Virus record (IMG/VR): IMGVR_UViG_3300009154_000323
Coordinates: 1-21,715 of that record
Length of the DNA stretch: 21,715 nucleotides
From: a virus
Reading direction: 5' to 3' (one strand)
Every line of letters starts with the position of its first letter. Positions within the stretch are counted from its first letter, which is position 1. Of the stretch, positions 1 to 7,888 are shown piece by piece. The notes below the pieces were generated by a model that was not told where the DNA came from, did no database searches, and saw nothing but the letters and a program-made list of their open reading frames with translations. The position numbers and the translations under genes were made by a program.

Positions 1-1
1 A

Positions 2-280
2 TCAGTTATCCTCCCTCACCAATGCTTCCCAGCGGGTGCCGGGTTGCCAGTTATATGCGACGTGCATTGCGTCCTCGTAATGCCAGCCCATGTGACACAG
101 TGCAGCCACCAGTTTCGCTGCCGCCGCTGCTGTCATGGCGGCAGTGTACGACATGGAATTCGATACGCGGGTTCCCCCGGCCCGCTCGTCCCATGTATGC
201 ACCGTGTAGTCACGCCCGAACCGGCACACGCTGACCTCACGCCGGGCTTTGCTGATGGCGGCGGTTTTGCTCACGTTCAT
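2..280 (-). CDS. Hypothetical GC-rich small protein (92 aa)
   Basis: I do not recognise this family. I chose the ATG at 280 because AGGAGA lies 6-7 bases upstream of it; a longer GTG start at 310 has no comparable site. The product has a basic N-terminus (KTAAISKARR), then an alanine run near the middle (TAAAAAKLVAAL) and a Trp/His-rich C-terminal part (MGWHYED, YNWQPGTRW). No signal peptide or membrane segment is evident. Its codons are clearly richer in G and C than those of the T4-like core genes to the right, which suggests a different origin or recent acquisition. It is read leftward from an early-type promoter at 339-367 and may head a leftward early cluster beyond the window. Confidence 0.7.
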   Translation of the reverse strand: MNVSKTAAISKARREVSVCRFGRDYTVHTWDERAGGTRVSNSMSYTAAMTAAAAAKLVAALCHMGWHYEDAMHVAYNWQPGTRWEALVREDN

Positions 281-338
281 TTGTTCTCTCCTATTGTTGT
301 GGGTAGTCACTCTGCATCACACCGTTGTCTATGAACAG

Positions 339-367
339 AATATAAAACTTTTTGGCTATCAGGTCAA
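339..367 (-). promoter_or_regulatory. Early sigma70-like promoter, minus strand
   Basis: On the minus strand TTGACC (367-362) and TATATT (344-339) are separated by exactly 17 bases. The bases after the -10 box (CTGTTCATAGACA) resemble those after the other early promoters of the window, for example the one at 17089-17117. It would drive the leftward gene at 2-280. Confidence 0.75.
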
Positions 368-390
368 GCACCAATTTTCACTTTTTATCA

Positions 391-398
391 TATAAATA
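391..398 (+). promoter_or_regulatory. T4-type late promoter TATAAATA
   Basis: An exact TATAAATA octamer, the T4 late promoter consensus recognised by gp55-bearing RNA polymerase, lies 32 bases before the start of the tail-tube-like gene. There is no -35 box, as expected for this class. The window itself encodes gp55, so the sigma factor and its site match. The predicted start is about 6-7 bases beyond the octamer. Confidence 0.8.
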
Positions 399-429
399 TG
401 GAACATCCCATATTCAGTAAGGCGAAAAA

Positions 430-945
430 ATGACTGCCATAGACATTGCTCCAAAAAATTTTCTTTCCCCTATAAATTTCAAATTCAAGTTAAGTAGAGC
501 ACCAAATCTGAATTTTTTTATTCAAAGAATCACAGTTCCCGACTTGACTTTACCTGATGTTCCTATGTCAAATCCACTTATCACGTATCCATTTCCTGGC
601 GACCATCTTACCTATGGTGATCTTACAATGACTTTCAAGGTCGATGAGAACCTTCAGAATTATATGGAGATACAGAACTGGATGCGGGGCCTTGGAAAGC
701 CTTCAGGCGCCGAATATGCGGCTCTGGCAGCACAACCATCATACCTTGGCATGGGGCTTCGCTCCGATATATCTCTCACCATTTTGACTAGCAACAAAAA
801 TCCAAATTATGAGATTGTATTCAAAGATGCATTTCCAACTCAATTATCTGGCATGGAATTCCTCACCACTGCTACAGACGTTGATTACCTCGAAGCCAGT
901 GCCACATTCAAATACCTAATCTACGATATCTCAAAAATAATCTAA
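430..945 (+). CDS. Tail-tube/baseplate-tube family structural protein (gp19-like)
   Basis: The 171-residue product resembles T4-type tail tube proteins (T4 gp19 is 163 residues) in length and layout: an N-terminal beta-rich part (NFKFKLSRAPNLNFFIQ), a middle segment (FPGDHLTYGDLTMTFKVDE), a Trp-containing helix (QNYMEIQNWMRGLG) and a C-terminal beta segment ending in a Tyr/Ile-rich strand. Sequences beginning FLSPxNFKF are, as I recall, common among structural proteins of cyanophage-type T4 relatives. A late promoter (391-398) immediately upstream supports a virion role. It could be tail tube proper or a baseplate tube initiator/cap (gp48/gp54-like); the sequence alone does not decide. The start follows a weak AAGG site. 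It stands directly before uvsY, as in related phages. Confidence 0.6.
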   Translation: MTAIDIAPKNFLSPINFKFKLSRAPNLNFFIQRITVPDLTLPDVPMSNPLITYPFPGDHLTYGDLTMTFKVDENLQNYMEIQNWMRGLGKPSGAEYAALAAQPSYLGMGLRSDISLTILTSNKNPNYEIVFKDAFPTQLSGMEFLTTATDVDYLEASATFKYLIYDISKII

Positions 946-963
946 TTCTCGTGTCGATTTTGC

Positions 964-992
964 TTGACAGGTGCTTTTAACCTGTGTATAAT
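964..992 (+). promoter_or_regulatory. Consensus sigma70 promoter of uvsY with spacer palindrome
   Basis: TTGACA (964-969) and TATAAT (987-992) are both perfect consensus boxes with a 17-base spacer. A 6-base inverted repeat, ACAGGT (967-972) and ACCTGT (980-985), overlaps the -35 box and spacer, which is a typical operator position. The uvsY ATG follows 34 bases after the -10 box, so this is probably the main promoter of the recombination/replication operon. Confidence 0.8.
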
Positions 993-1026
993 CACCAATG
1001 TGAAAATGATATAAAGGTAATAGATT

Positions 1027-1461
1027 ATGAATTTTGAAGATATCTTCGAAGCATGGGAAAAAGATACAGATATTGATACAACTGAGCTTGGAGCAGAAAG
1101 TTTAAAGACTGCAAAATTGCATCATAAATACTACGTTATATACGCTCAGGAAAAGTTAAAACTAAAAAAACTTGAGAGCGAAATGAAACATCTGAAGTTT
1201 CAAAAAGCAGAATTTTATTTACAGGGTCCGTCAGAAGAAACTAAAGAAAATGGATGGAAATTCCCTAGCCGTGGAATGATTTTAAAATCCGATCTTCCAA
1301 TGTACATGGATGGAGACAGTGATCTTATTGCACTGTCTTTGAAAATCGGCGTTCAGCAAGAAAAAATTGAGCTATTGGAATCAATTATCAAAATGATCAT
1401 TAATCGCAGTTATATTATTAAAAACTGCATAGAATTTGAGAAATTTAGACAAGGTGGATAG
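1027..1461 (+). CDS. uvsY: UvsY recombination mediator
   Basis: In T4, UvsY helps load the UvsX recombinase onto gp32-coated single-stranded DNA. The product is 144 residues (T4 UvsY is 137) and shares the family layout: an acidic N-terminus with a D-x-D-T-T-x-L motif (IDTTELGAES, compare T4 IDSTKLQYEA), a long Lys/Glu-rich helix (EKLKLKKLESEMKHLKFQKA), a Tyr-containing segment near residue 64, and a C-terminal helix pair ending in IEFEKFRQGG (T4 MRAFEAGK). It lies directly upstream of uvsW, as in T4-like phages, separated by 5 bases. Recognition rests on length, motifs and synteny. Confidence 0.85.
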   Translation: MNFEDIFEAWEKDTDIDTTELGAESLKTAKLHHKYYVIYAQEKLKLKKLESEMKHLKFQKAEFYLQGPSEETKENGWKFPSRGMILKSDLPMYMDGDSDLIALSLKIGVQQEKIELLESIIKMIINRSYIIKNCIEFEKFRQGG

Positions 1462-1466
1462 ATTAT

Positions 1467-2927
1467 ATGGTGGAAGTGAGATTATGTTATTATGATAATG
1501 TATATTTAAAAATAAAAACAGAGCCAGGACTTGTGAGAGAAATGGCGGAAGCTTTTACATTTGATGTACCGGGAGCAAAATTTACCCCAGCATATAAAAG
1601 AGGATGGGATGGTAAAATAAGACTTCTCAATCCTCTAACATGTCTCATATACACCGGCCTTCTAAATAATATAATAGATTTTTGTGAATCCCGCAATCTC
1701 ACTCATGAGTTGGATAGCGAATTTGATGATGTTGAATTCTCTACCAAAAATGCAGTAGAATTCATCAATGCTTTATCACCAAAATACCCGCCAAGAGAAT
1801 ACCAGATAGATGCTTTTATTCATGGAGTGAATAAAAAAAGAGCATTATTCCTTTCTCCTACTGGTTCAGGAAAATCCCTTTTAATTTACATGCTGATGAG
1901 ATTTTACAGCATGAAAACTCTTATTATCGTACCTACGGTTTCTTTGGTCCACCAGTTATGTTCTGACTTTGAAGAGTATGGATTATCTGAAAAATATATC
2001 CATAAAATTTCCTCTGGTGCAGATAGAAATACAGACAAAAATTTTGTGATATCTACATGGCAATCTGTCTATACTTTAAACCCAGAATGGCTCAAGCAGT
2101 TTGATGTTATTATTGGCGACGAAGCGCATGGGTTCAAATCCAAAGAGCTAGTCAAGATAATGAGTAATGCCGTAAATTGCAAATACAGATTTGGGCTGAC
2201 AGGGACTCTAGATGGGTCATTTACTAATGAACTTGTTCTACAAGGTTTATTTGGAAAAATTTATAAAACTACCACAACTTTTGATTTAATTGAACAAAAA
2301 TTTCTTGCAAATTTGAAAATATCTGCTATACTACTCCAATATAGTCCAAGTATTCGTAAAGCTTTAAAAGGCGCAGATTATCCGACTGAAATGAATTTTC
2401 TTATTACGTGTAAAAAAAGAAATAAATTTATTTCGAATTTAGCACTTTCACTTAAAGGAAACACATTTCTTTTATACAGAAATATTGATCATGGCAACGA
2501 AATTTATGATACAATCAAAATTACTATGCAAAAAGCCGGTATTACTGATCGTAATGTTTATATCGTAAATGGGACCATAGATGGAGAAGAACGTGAAAAA
2601 ATTAGAAAACTTATTGAGACAGAAAAAGACGCTATTGTGGTTGCTAGCTATGGAACTAGCTCCACAGGCATTAACATTCGGAATTTGCATAACATTATAT
2701 TTGCTAGTCCTTCGAAGTCCAGGGTAAGAAATCTACAATCAATCGGGCGCGTACTTCGTACTTCTGAAAATAAAGAAATTACGACAGTTTATGATATCGC
2801 AGATGATCTGTCAATTAAAAAATCAAAAAATTTTACACTCCTTCATTTTTTTGAAAGAGTCAAGATTTATAACGAAGAAAAATTTGACTATAAAGTTTTC
2901 AATGAAGATTTATTATTTGAAATATGA
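1467..2927 (+). CDS. uvsW: UvsW SF2 helicase
   Basis: UvsW is a 3'-5' DNA/RNA-DNA helicase that unwinds R-loops, remodels forks and branches, and switches T4 replication from origin-dependent to recombination-dependent mode. The 486-residue product has the N-terminal small domain (KRGWDGKIRLL near residue 45, compare T4 NWDGRIRLL), Walker A PTGSGKS at 131-137, DEAH at 218-221, motif III LTGT around 244-247, motif V STGINIR at 399-405 and motif VI QSIGRVLRT at 424-432. All catalytic motifs look intact; Walker A is a canonical TGSGKS where T4 has TSAGRS. It sits between uvsY and the late sigma gene. The length is close to T4 UvsW (about 500 residues). Confidence 0.95.
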   Translation: MVEVRLCYYDNVYLKIKTEPGLVREMAEAFTFDVPGAKFTPAYKRGWDGKIRLLNPLTCLIYTGLLNNIIDFCESRNLTHELDSEFDDVEFSTKNAVEFINALSPKYPPREYQIDAFIHGVNKKRALFLSPTGSGKSLLIYMLMRFYSMKTLIIVPTVSLVHQLCSDFEEYGLSEKYIHKISSGADRNTDKNFVISTWQSVYTLNPEWLKQFDVIIGDEAHGFKSKELVKIMSNAVNCKYRFGLTGTLDGSFTNELVLQGLFGKIYKTTTTFDLIEQKFLANLKISAILLQYSPSIRKALKGADYPTEMNFLITCKKRNKFISNLALSLKGNTFLLYRNIDHGNEIYDTIKITMQKAGITDRNVYIVNGTIDGEEREKIRKLIETEKDAIVVASYGTSSTGINIRNLHNIIFASPSKSRVRNLQSIGRVLRTSENKEITTVYDIADDLSIKKSKNFTLLHFFERVKIYNEEKFDYKVFNEDLLFEI

Positions 2928-2940
2928 GTAGGATTACATT

Positions 2941-3582
2941 ATGATACCAAAAGCTCCTAGAGCAAAAAAACACTATGTCAATAACGCAGATTTTGTTGAA
3001 GCCCTCAATCAATACAGAACAAAATTAGAAATAAATCCAAATACAAAAATTCCAGATTATATTGGCATTTGTATTATGAAAATTTGTGAGAAAATGTCAA
3101 CAAGACCGAATTTCATCATGTACACTTTTCGTGATGAAATGGTCGATTATGCTGTTGAAAATTGTATTATGGCGATTAAGAATTTTGATCCTGTGAAATC
3201 AGTTGCCCGTTCTAGAAGCAAAACTGTAAACGCTTTCGGATATTTTAGCTGGATTGCATGGAATGCATTTCTTCGTAAAATTGCCGAGGAACAGAAAGAG
3301 CAATATATCAAGCATAAAAATATGCAAAATATGATGATGGAATACGAAGATATGGTGGGAGGTGATAACTTCCAAATTTATTCAAAGTCAAATGATCTTT
3401 CTGATACCATAATTAGAAATTTTGAAGAAAAGAAAACTAAAACTAAAAAGCCTGCTGTTAAATCTGTTGCAGGCATAGAGAAATTTTTTGAAGAAGAAGA
3501 AGGAAAAGAAAATGTCCCAATCCCAGATGATTCATTTGATACCGCCAGCGGTGAAAGATTGCGTAGAGGCGATGTTGAGTGA
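2941..3582 (+). CDS. 55: gp55 late-transcription sigma factor
   Basis: gp55 binds host RNA polymerase core and recognises the TATAAATA late promoter; in T4, gp33 and the gp45 clamp activate it. The 213-residue product begins with a family-typical YVNNADFVEAL segment (T4 YVNNKELLQAI), has a core IGICIMKICEKMSTRPNF (T4 IGLAIMLIAEGLSKRFNF), the RDEMVDYAVENCIMAIKNFDP helix matching T4 [21 protein letters not shown], and an aromatic segment AFGYFSWIAWNAFLRKI (T4 AYITQACFNAFVQRI). It is longer than T4 gp55 (185 residues) because of a charged, low-complexity tail rich in Lys and Glu. TAGGAT precedes the ATG. Two exact TATAAATA sites in the window agree with the assignment. Confidence 0.9.
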   Translation: MIPKAPRAKKHYVNNADFVEALNQYRTKLEINPNTKIPDYIGICIMKICEKMSTRPNFIMYTFRDEMVDYAVENCIMAIKNFDPVKSVARSRSKTVNAFGYFSWIAWNAFLRKIAEEQKEQYIKHKNMQNMMMEYEDMVGGDNFQIYSKSNDLSDTIIRNFEEKKTKTKKPAVKSVAGIEKFFEEEEGKENVPIPDDSFDTASGERLRRGDVE

Positions 3583-3709
3583 TAAAGTGCAGATCGATGC
3601 CAGAAATAATTATGAGCAGCGTGTTGAGGCGATTAGAAGTTATTGTGAGGAAGCTTTAAAGAAATTCCATAATAATAGAAAATTTGATAAGAGATATGCA
3701 TTAAAATAA
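3512..3709 (+). CDS. Small hypothetical protein between 55 and 47 (65 aa)
   Basis: I chose the ATG at 3512 because AAGGA stands 7-8 bases upstream; an in-frame ATG at 3488 lies deeper in gene 55 with no clear site. The 65-residue product overlaps the end of gene 55 in another frame by about 70 bases and ends 16 bases before gene 47. It is mostly helical and charged (VEAIRSYCEEALKKFHNN) with a basic C-terminus (RKFDKRYALK). T4-like phages often carry an uncharacterised small gene at this place. No function can be assigned. Confidence 0.65.
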   Translation: MSQSQMIHLIPPAVKDCVEAMLSDKVQIDARNNYEQRVEAIRSYCEEALKKFHNNRKFDKRYALK

Positions 3710-3725
3710 ATCAAAGGACTAAATT

Positions 3726-4781
3726 ATGAAAGTTGCTATTATTACCGACACTCATTATGGAATTCGCAATGATAATGTGGTTTTCTTGGATATGACCAAG
3801 AATTTTCTTGACAATGTATTTTTTCCTGAAATTCAAAGACAAAAAATCAAACACATTATACATCTAGGCGATTTAGTTGACAAAAGAAAAGGTATCAATT
3901 TCCAAACAGCTAAAAGATTGAGGGACGATTTTATTCAGCCTATCATCGATTCTGGAATTGAATATCATCAGCTTCTAGGCAACCATGATGTGTATTATAA
4001 AAATACCAATTCTGTAAATGCAATACAAGAACTTTATAATGTCAATTTTCCTTGGTATCATACTGCTACTGAAATAAATATACGTGGATATCAGGTTCTT
4101 TTTGTTCCTTGGATTTGTCCAGAAAACAGAGAGCATACGATGGAAATGATCAAAAAATCTACTTCTCCCATTTGTATGGGACACTTAGAGTTGACAGGCT
4201 TTCAGATGGATAAAGGAAACGTAAGCACACATGGAGATGATCGTAAAATATTTGACAAATTTGAGCTTACGTTGTCTGGACATTATCATCATCGCAGCAG
4301 TGATGGTTCTGTATTTTATCTTGGCTCTCATGGTGAGTTTAATTGGGGCGATTGTGATGATCCTCGCGGTTTTCATATCCTTGACCTCAAAAAAAGACAC
4401 TTGACATTTATAGAAAATCCGTATAAACTATACACCAAGTTTTTTTATGATGATACAGATGAAAGTCTGCTAGCAAACTATGATTACGAACAACACGCCA
4501 ACACTATGGTTAAAATTATAGTTGTTAATAAAACAAATCCACATTTTTTAGAAATGGTTCATTCTAAAATTATGGCTGTTGGTGTTCATGATGTTCAAAT
4601 TGTTGAGGATACAAATTTAGTATTAAAAGAAACCAATTCTGCGGTTGAGCAAACCACACCAGAAACCACTCTAGAAATTTTCAACAAGTACATTCAAAAA
4701 ATTGATTCTTCAAATTTAAATTTAGATAAATTACAGACCGTAATGAGCAACCTTTACTCAAGGGCTTCGTCGTCAGAATAA
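3726..4781 (+). CDS. 47: gp47 recombination nuclease subunit (Mre11/SbcD-like)
   Basis: gp47 is the metallophosphoesterase nuclease subunit that with gp46 resects double-strand ends for recombination-dependent replication and contributes to host DNA breakdown. The 351-residue product (T4 gp47 is 339) shows the Mre11 phosphoesterase motifs in order: DTHYG at 8-12, GDLVD at 48-52, GNHD at 85-88, GHLE at 152-155 and GHYHH at 185-189, so all metal-binding residues are present. The C-terminal 120 residues form the less conserved capping/gp46-binding part. It is followed after 18 bases by gene 46, the usual order for the complex. Confidence 0.95.
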   Translation: MKVAIITDTHYGIRNDNVVFLDMTKNFLDNVFFPEIQRQKIKHIIHLGDLVDKRKGINFQTAKRLRDDFIQPIIDSGIEYHQLLGNHDVYYKNTNSVNAIQELYNVNFPWYHTATEINIRGYQVLFVPWICPENREHTMEMIKKSTSPICMGHLELTGFQMDKGNVSTHGDDRKIFDKFELTLSGHYHHRSSDGSVFYLGSHGEFNWGDCDDPRGFHILDLKKRHLTFIENPYKLYTKFFYDDTDESLLANYDYEQHANTMVKIIVVNKTNPHFLEMVHSKIMAVGVHDVQIVEDTNLVLKETNSAVEQTTPETTLEIFNKYIQKIDSSNLNLDKLQTVMSNLYSRASSSE

Positions 4782-4799
4782 ATTGATAGGGATTATATA

Positions 4800-6509
4800 A
4801 TGATTGCGTTTCAAAAATTGCGCTGGAAAAATTTATTATCGACAGGCAACATTTTTACTGAAATTGATCTAGCTCTTTGTGGTAGCACTCTTATTGTTGG
4901 CAGCAACGGTGCAGGCAAATCAACAATTTTAGATGCAATTACTTTCTCTCTTTATGGGAAACCATTTCGGAATATCAACAAAAATCAATTGATAAATTCC
5001 ATTACCAAAAAAGAACTTGTTGTCGAGATTGAATTCAATACAGAAACTTCCGAATATAAAATAATTCGTGGGATAAAACCAGCAGTCTTCGAAATTTATT
5101 GCAATGGCGTGTTGATGAATCAGCTAGCAGACCAGCGAGACTATCAGGAAATGCTGGAAAAAACAATCATTAAAAAGAACTATAAATCATTTTGTCAGAC
5201 GGATATTCTCGGAAGTGCATCATGGACTCCGTTCATGCAATTGCCTGCCGCACAGCGCAGAGTCTTTATTGAAGACCTTCTAGACCTTAATGTATTCAGT
5301 ACGATGAATGTTTTGCTGAAGGAAGATATCCAGAAAAACAACGAAGCCATCAGAGACAACGAACATCAGCGTCAGATGACGCAAAGTAATATCAAACTCA
5401 TCAAAAATCATTATGAAGAAATTCGTAGTAAAAATGATGATTATATTATTAACAAGAAAAAAATCATAGTTAATTTAATGGAACGCACTGGTGGTATGGA
5501 TAATACCAGACAAGAACTGTCAAGAAAATTAAATGTACTAAAGGACAAAATTGCAAATGCTGATATTATAAATGAAAAATTTAATGAGATTTATAATATC
5601 AGACAAAATATGAAATCAAAACAAGAATCACTCAAGGATGAAATGTATTTTTTTGATTGCCATAACGAATGTCCTACTTGCAAGCAGGAAATATCTCAAG
5701 AATATAAAACAAAAATACTTGACAAATATAGTGAGTCTATTAATGAGATAGAATCTGAATTTGAAAATGTAGTGTCGGCATATGTAAAAATTTGTAAAAA
5801 AGTAGAATACGTAGATCAAATTACACAAGAAATATCTGATGTTATGGCAGAAAAAAATCAATTGAGTATTATGATTAATTCGCTATATGACCAAATGACG
5901 GAAATCGAAAAAGATATTGCTAGAGTGAGAGACGACTCAAGTAAAATGTCCAATGATAAAATAATTGATATGGAACAAAATTTAATATCACTCAATGCTC
6001 AATACAATACTTTTATGGAGGACAAACAAGTATTTCTAGCAGCAGCAAATCTGCTTAAGGATAGCGGTATCAAAACAGAAATCATAGAGAGATATATTCC
6101 TATTATAAATTCTTTAATTTCAAAATATTTGGCTGAAATGGAATTGTTTGTTGACTTCCAATTGAATAATCAGTTTGAAGAGACGATCAAATCCCGCTAT
6201 CGTGATGAGTTTACCTATGCGTCATTTTCGGAAGGAGAAAAATTTCGTATCAATTTGGCTTTGTTATTCACATGGAGAGAAATCTCTAAAATGCGTAACG
6301 GAACAAATACAAATCTTCTTATCATGGATGAAGTAATGGATTCCTCTCTTGACGATTCTGGTAACGCGGAATTCAGTAAGGTGATTATGTCCTTGACAAA
6401 GGATACAAATACGTTTATTATTAGTCATAGGACTGATCAAATCAGTGAAAAATTTGATCGTATTTTAAATTTTGAAAAACACAACAACTTTTCAAAGATT
6501 ATATCATGA
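4800..6509 (+). CDS. 46: gp46 recombination ATPase subunit (Rad50/SbcC-like)
   Basis: gp46 is the SMC-like ATPase partner of gp47. The 569-residue product (T4 gp46 is 560) has Walker A GSNGAGKST at 34-42, a long coiled-coil region from about 170 to 420 broken by a zinc hook CPTC at 291-294, the ABC signature SFSEGEKFRI at 475-484, Walker B LLIMDEVMD at 506-514 and a D-loop/switch-His region (ISHRTDQ at 541-547). All functional motifs are intact. The stop overlaps the next start (ATGA), which suggests translational coupling. Confidence 0.95.
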   Translation: MIAFQKLRWKNLLSTGNIFTEIDLALCGSTLIVGSNGAGKSTILDAITFSLYGKPFRNINKNQLINSITKKELVVEIEFNTETSEYKIIRGIKPAVFEIYCNGVLMNQLADQRDYQEMLEKTIIKKNYKSFCQTDILGSASWTPFMQLPAAQRRVFIEDLLDLNVFSTMNVLLKEDIQKNNEAIRDNEHQRQMTQSNIKLIKNHYEEIRSKNDDYIINKKKIIVNLMERTGGMDNTRQELSRKLNVLKDKIANADIINEKFNEIYNIRQNMKSKQESLKDEMYFFDCHNECPTCKQEISQEYKTKILDKYSESINEIESEFENVVSAYVKICKKVEYVDQITQEISDVMAEKNQLSIMINSLYDQMTEIEKDIARVRDDSSKMSNDKIIDMEQNLISLNAQYNTFMEDKQVFLAAANLLKDSGIKTEIIERYIPIINSLISKYLAEMELFVDFQLNNQFEETIKSRYRDEFTYASFSEGEKFRINLALLFTWREISKMRNGTNTNLLIMDEVMDSSLDDSGNAEFSKVIMSLTKDTNTFIISHRTDQISEKFDRILNFEKHNNFSKIIS

Positions 6510-6886
6510 AACTCATCATAGCCGGTTCTAGAGATATCACAGATTATAACATTCTTATTAATACAATAATTGAAGCACAAGATTCTGATTTTTTAGACAA
6601 ATACATAAAAATCACTGAAATTGTGAGTGGGAATGCTAGAGGTCCAGATATGCTAGGAGAAGAATTTGCAGAAAAATGTTCAATTCCTGTCAAAAAATTT
6701 ATCCCCGATTGGGATGGACAAGGCAAGTCTGCTGGAATGCAAAGAAATACTGAAATGGGAAAATATGCTGATGCTGCTGTCGTTCTATGGGATGGTAAAT
6801 CTCGTGGAACCAAACATATGATTGATGTTATGCGTAGACTCAAGAAACCATGCTATGTAAGGATTGTCCATAATGAAGCTAGTTGA
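6506..6886 (+). CDS. SLOG-family (DUF2493/YpsA-like) protein
   Basis: The 126-residue product matches the small SLOG Rossmann-like family often found in phages: an N-terminal strand MKLIIAGSRD with the GSRD motif, then VSGNARGPDMLGEEFA (the GxxxGPD loop), a WD.xGKSAGMQRNTEM segment near 70-85 and WDGKSRGTKHMID near 95-107. SLOG domains bind nucleotides or nucleotide-derived ligands; the phage role is unknown. It starts inside the end of gene 46 by ATGA overlap and its end overlaps the next gene, so it is part of the same operon. Confidence 0.85.
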   Translation: MKLIIAGSRDITDYNILINTIIEAQDSDFLDKYIKITEIVSGNARGPDMLGEEFAEKCSIPVKKFIPDWDGQGKSAGMQRNTEMGKYADAAVVLWDGKSRGTKHMIDVMRRLKKPCYVRIVHNEAS

Positions 6887-7346
6887 TTATCGTGATCCTA
6901 TTCTGAAACAAATTAGTGAACCATTTGATTTTACAAATCCTCCATTTGATCCAATCGAGATTGCCCAAGATTTAGTCAAGACAATGTATGAAAATGGTGG
7001 TATTTGTTTAGCAGGAATACAAGTAGGAATTCCTTATCGTGTGTTTGCCATGCGAGGGTCACCAGAAAATTATGTAATTTTTAATCCACGGATGGTGATG
7101 CCTTCTGTAGAACAAATTCGTCTGGAAGAAACCAGCTTGACATACCCAGGTCTTTCTGTTAAAGTGAAACGTCCGCAACATTGTAAAGTGCGTTTTGCTG
7201 TTCCAAATAGCGAAGTCCGTACCGAAACATATACTGGAATCACCGCCAGAGTATTTCAACAATGTATGGATTTTCTGGATGGCAAATTATTTTATTCAAA
7301 TGCAAATCCAATTCATCGTGATCAAGCACTTAGGAAATGGAGGTAA
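6873..7346 (+). CDS. Degenerate peptide-deformylase homologue (probably inactive)
   Basis: The fold is recognisable as peptide deformylase: VDYRDPILKQISEPF at the start, motif 1 as GGICLAGIQVG (residues 42-52), motif 2 region EETSLTYPGL (85-94) and motif 3 region ARVFQQCMDFLDGKLF (125-140). The active enzyme needs Cys in EGCLS and both His plus Glu in HExxH. Here the Cys is Ser88 and the HExxH positions read Q130, C131 and F134, so every metal ligand and the catalytic Glu are missing. The frame is open throughout and the surroundings of the motifs are conserved, so this looks like a maintained pseudo-enzyme rather than a decayed gene. The ATG at 6873 is preceded by AAGGA; a TTG at 6864 is less likely. 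It overlaps both neighbours. Confidence 0.8.
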   Translation: MKLVDYRDPILKQISEPFDFTNPPFDPIEIAQDLVKTMYENGGICLAGIQVGIPYRVFAMRGSPENYVIFNPRMVMPSVEQIRLEETSLTYPGLSVKVKRPQHCKVRFAVPNSEVRTETYTGITARVFQQCMDFLDGKLFYSNANPIHRDQALRKWR

Positions 7347-7888
7347 AAATTAATATTTTTTATGTAGATTCTGATCCAGCAATTGCTGCCCGCTCTCTCG
7401 TAGATCGTCATTGCATAAAAATGATTTTGGAGTCCGCACAGCTTTTGTCTACAGCGCACCGTGTTCTTGATGGTAGAGAAACTGCTGGTAAATCAAAGTC
7501 TGGCCGCAACGCCAAGCGTTGGGTTTTGGATGATGCTCGTGATAATGTAATTTATACAGCAACACACGTTAATCATCCTTCAGCCATTTGGTGCCGTCAG
7601 TCTATCGAAAATTATACATGGCTTGTTGACCACATGTATGCACTCATGGATGAGTATACACATCGTTATCAAAAAACTCATAAGTGCTATGGTGAAATTG
7701 CATACATGCTTTCTTCTCCACCAAAAAATCTAGAATCTTATGACTGGACTCCAATGCCTTCTTGTATGGATGCTCAATACATTATCAGCAATGATCCAAT
7801 TGTGAATTATCGCAACTACTACAAGCATGGTAAATCTTTTTTGCATGCCTGGAAAAATCGCAACCCGCCAGAATGGATTAAAACATGA
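7337..7888 (+). CDS. Conserved phage protein of unknown function (183 aa)
   Basis: I recognise the pattern as a protein shared by many large phages but know no established function. Conserved-looking parts are the N-terminal strand KINIFYVDSDP, a Cys/His helix RHCIKMILESAQLLSTAHRVL (residues 24-44), the block THVNHPSAIWCRQS near 76-89, a helix ENYTWLVDHMYALMDEY and a C-terminal NYRNYYKHGKSF followed by WKNRNPPEW. The many His, Trp and Tyr residues suggest a ligand- or nucleic-acid-binding enzyme, which is inference only. It overlaps the deformylase homologue by 10 bases and couples to the next gene by ATGA. Confidence 0.75.
   Translation: MEVKINIFYVDSDPAIAARSLVDRHCIKMILESAQLLSTAHRVLDGRETAGKSKSGRNAKRWVLDDARDNVIYTATHVNHPSAIWCRQSIENYTWLVDHMYALMDEYTHRYQKTHKCYGEIAYMLSSPPKNLESYDWTPMPSCMDAQYIISNDPIVNYRNYYKHGKSFLHAWKNRNPPEWIKT

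Noticed and set aside
281-310. N-terminal extension of the leftmost gene to a GTG at 310
   Set aside because: The ATG at 280 has a strong AGGAGA site at good distance, while the GTG has none.
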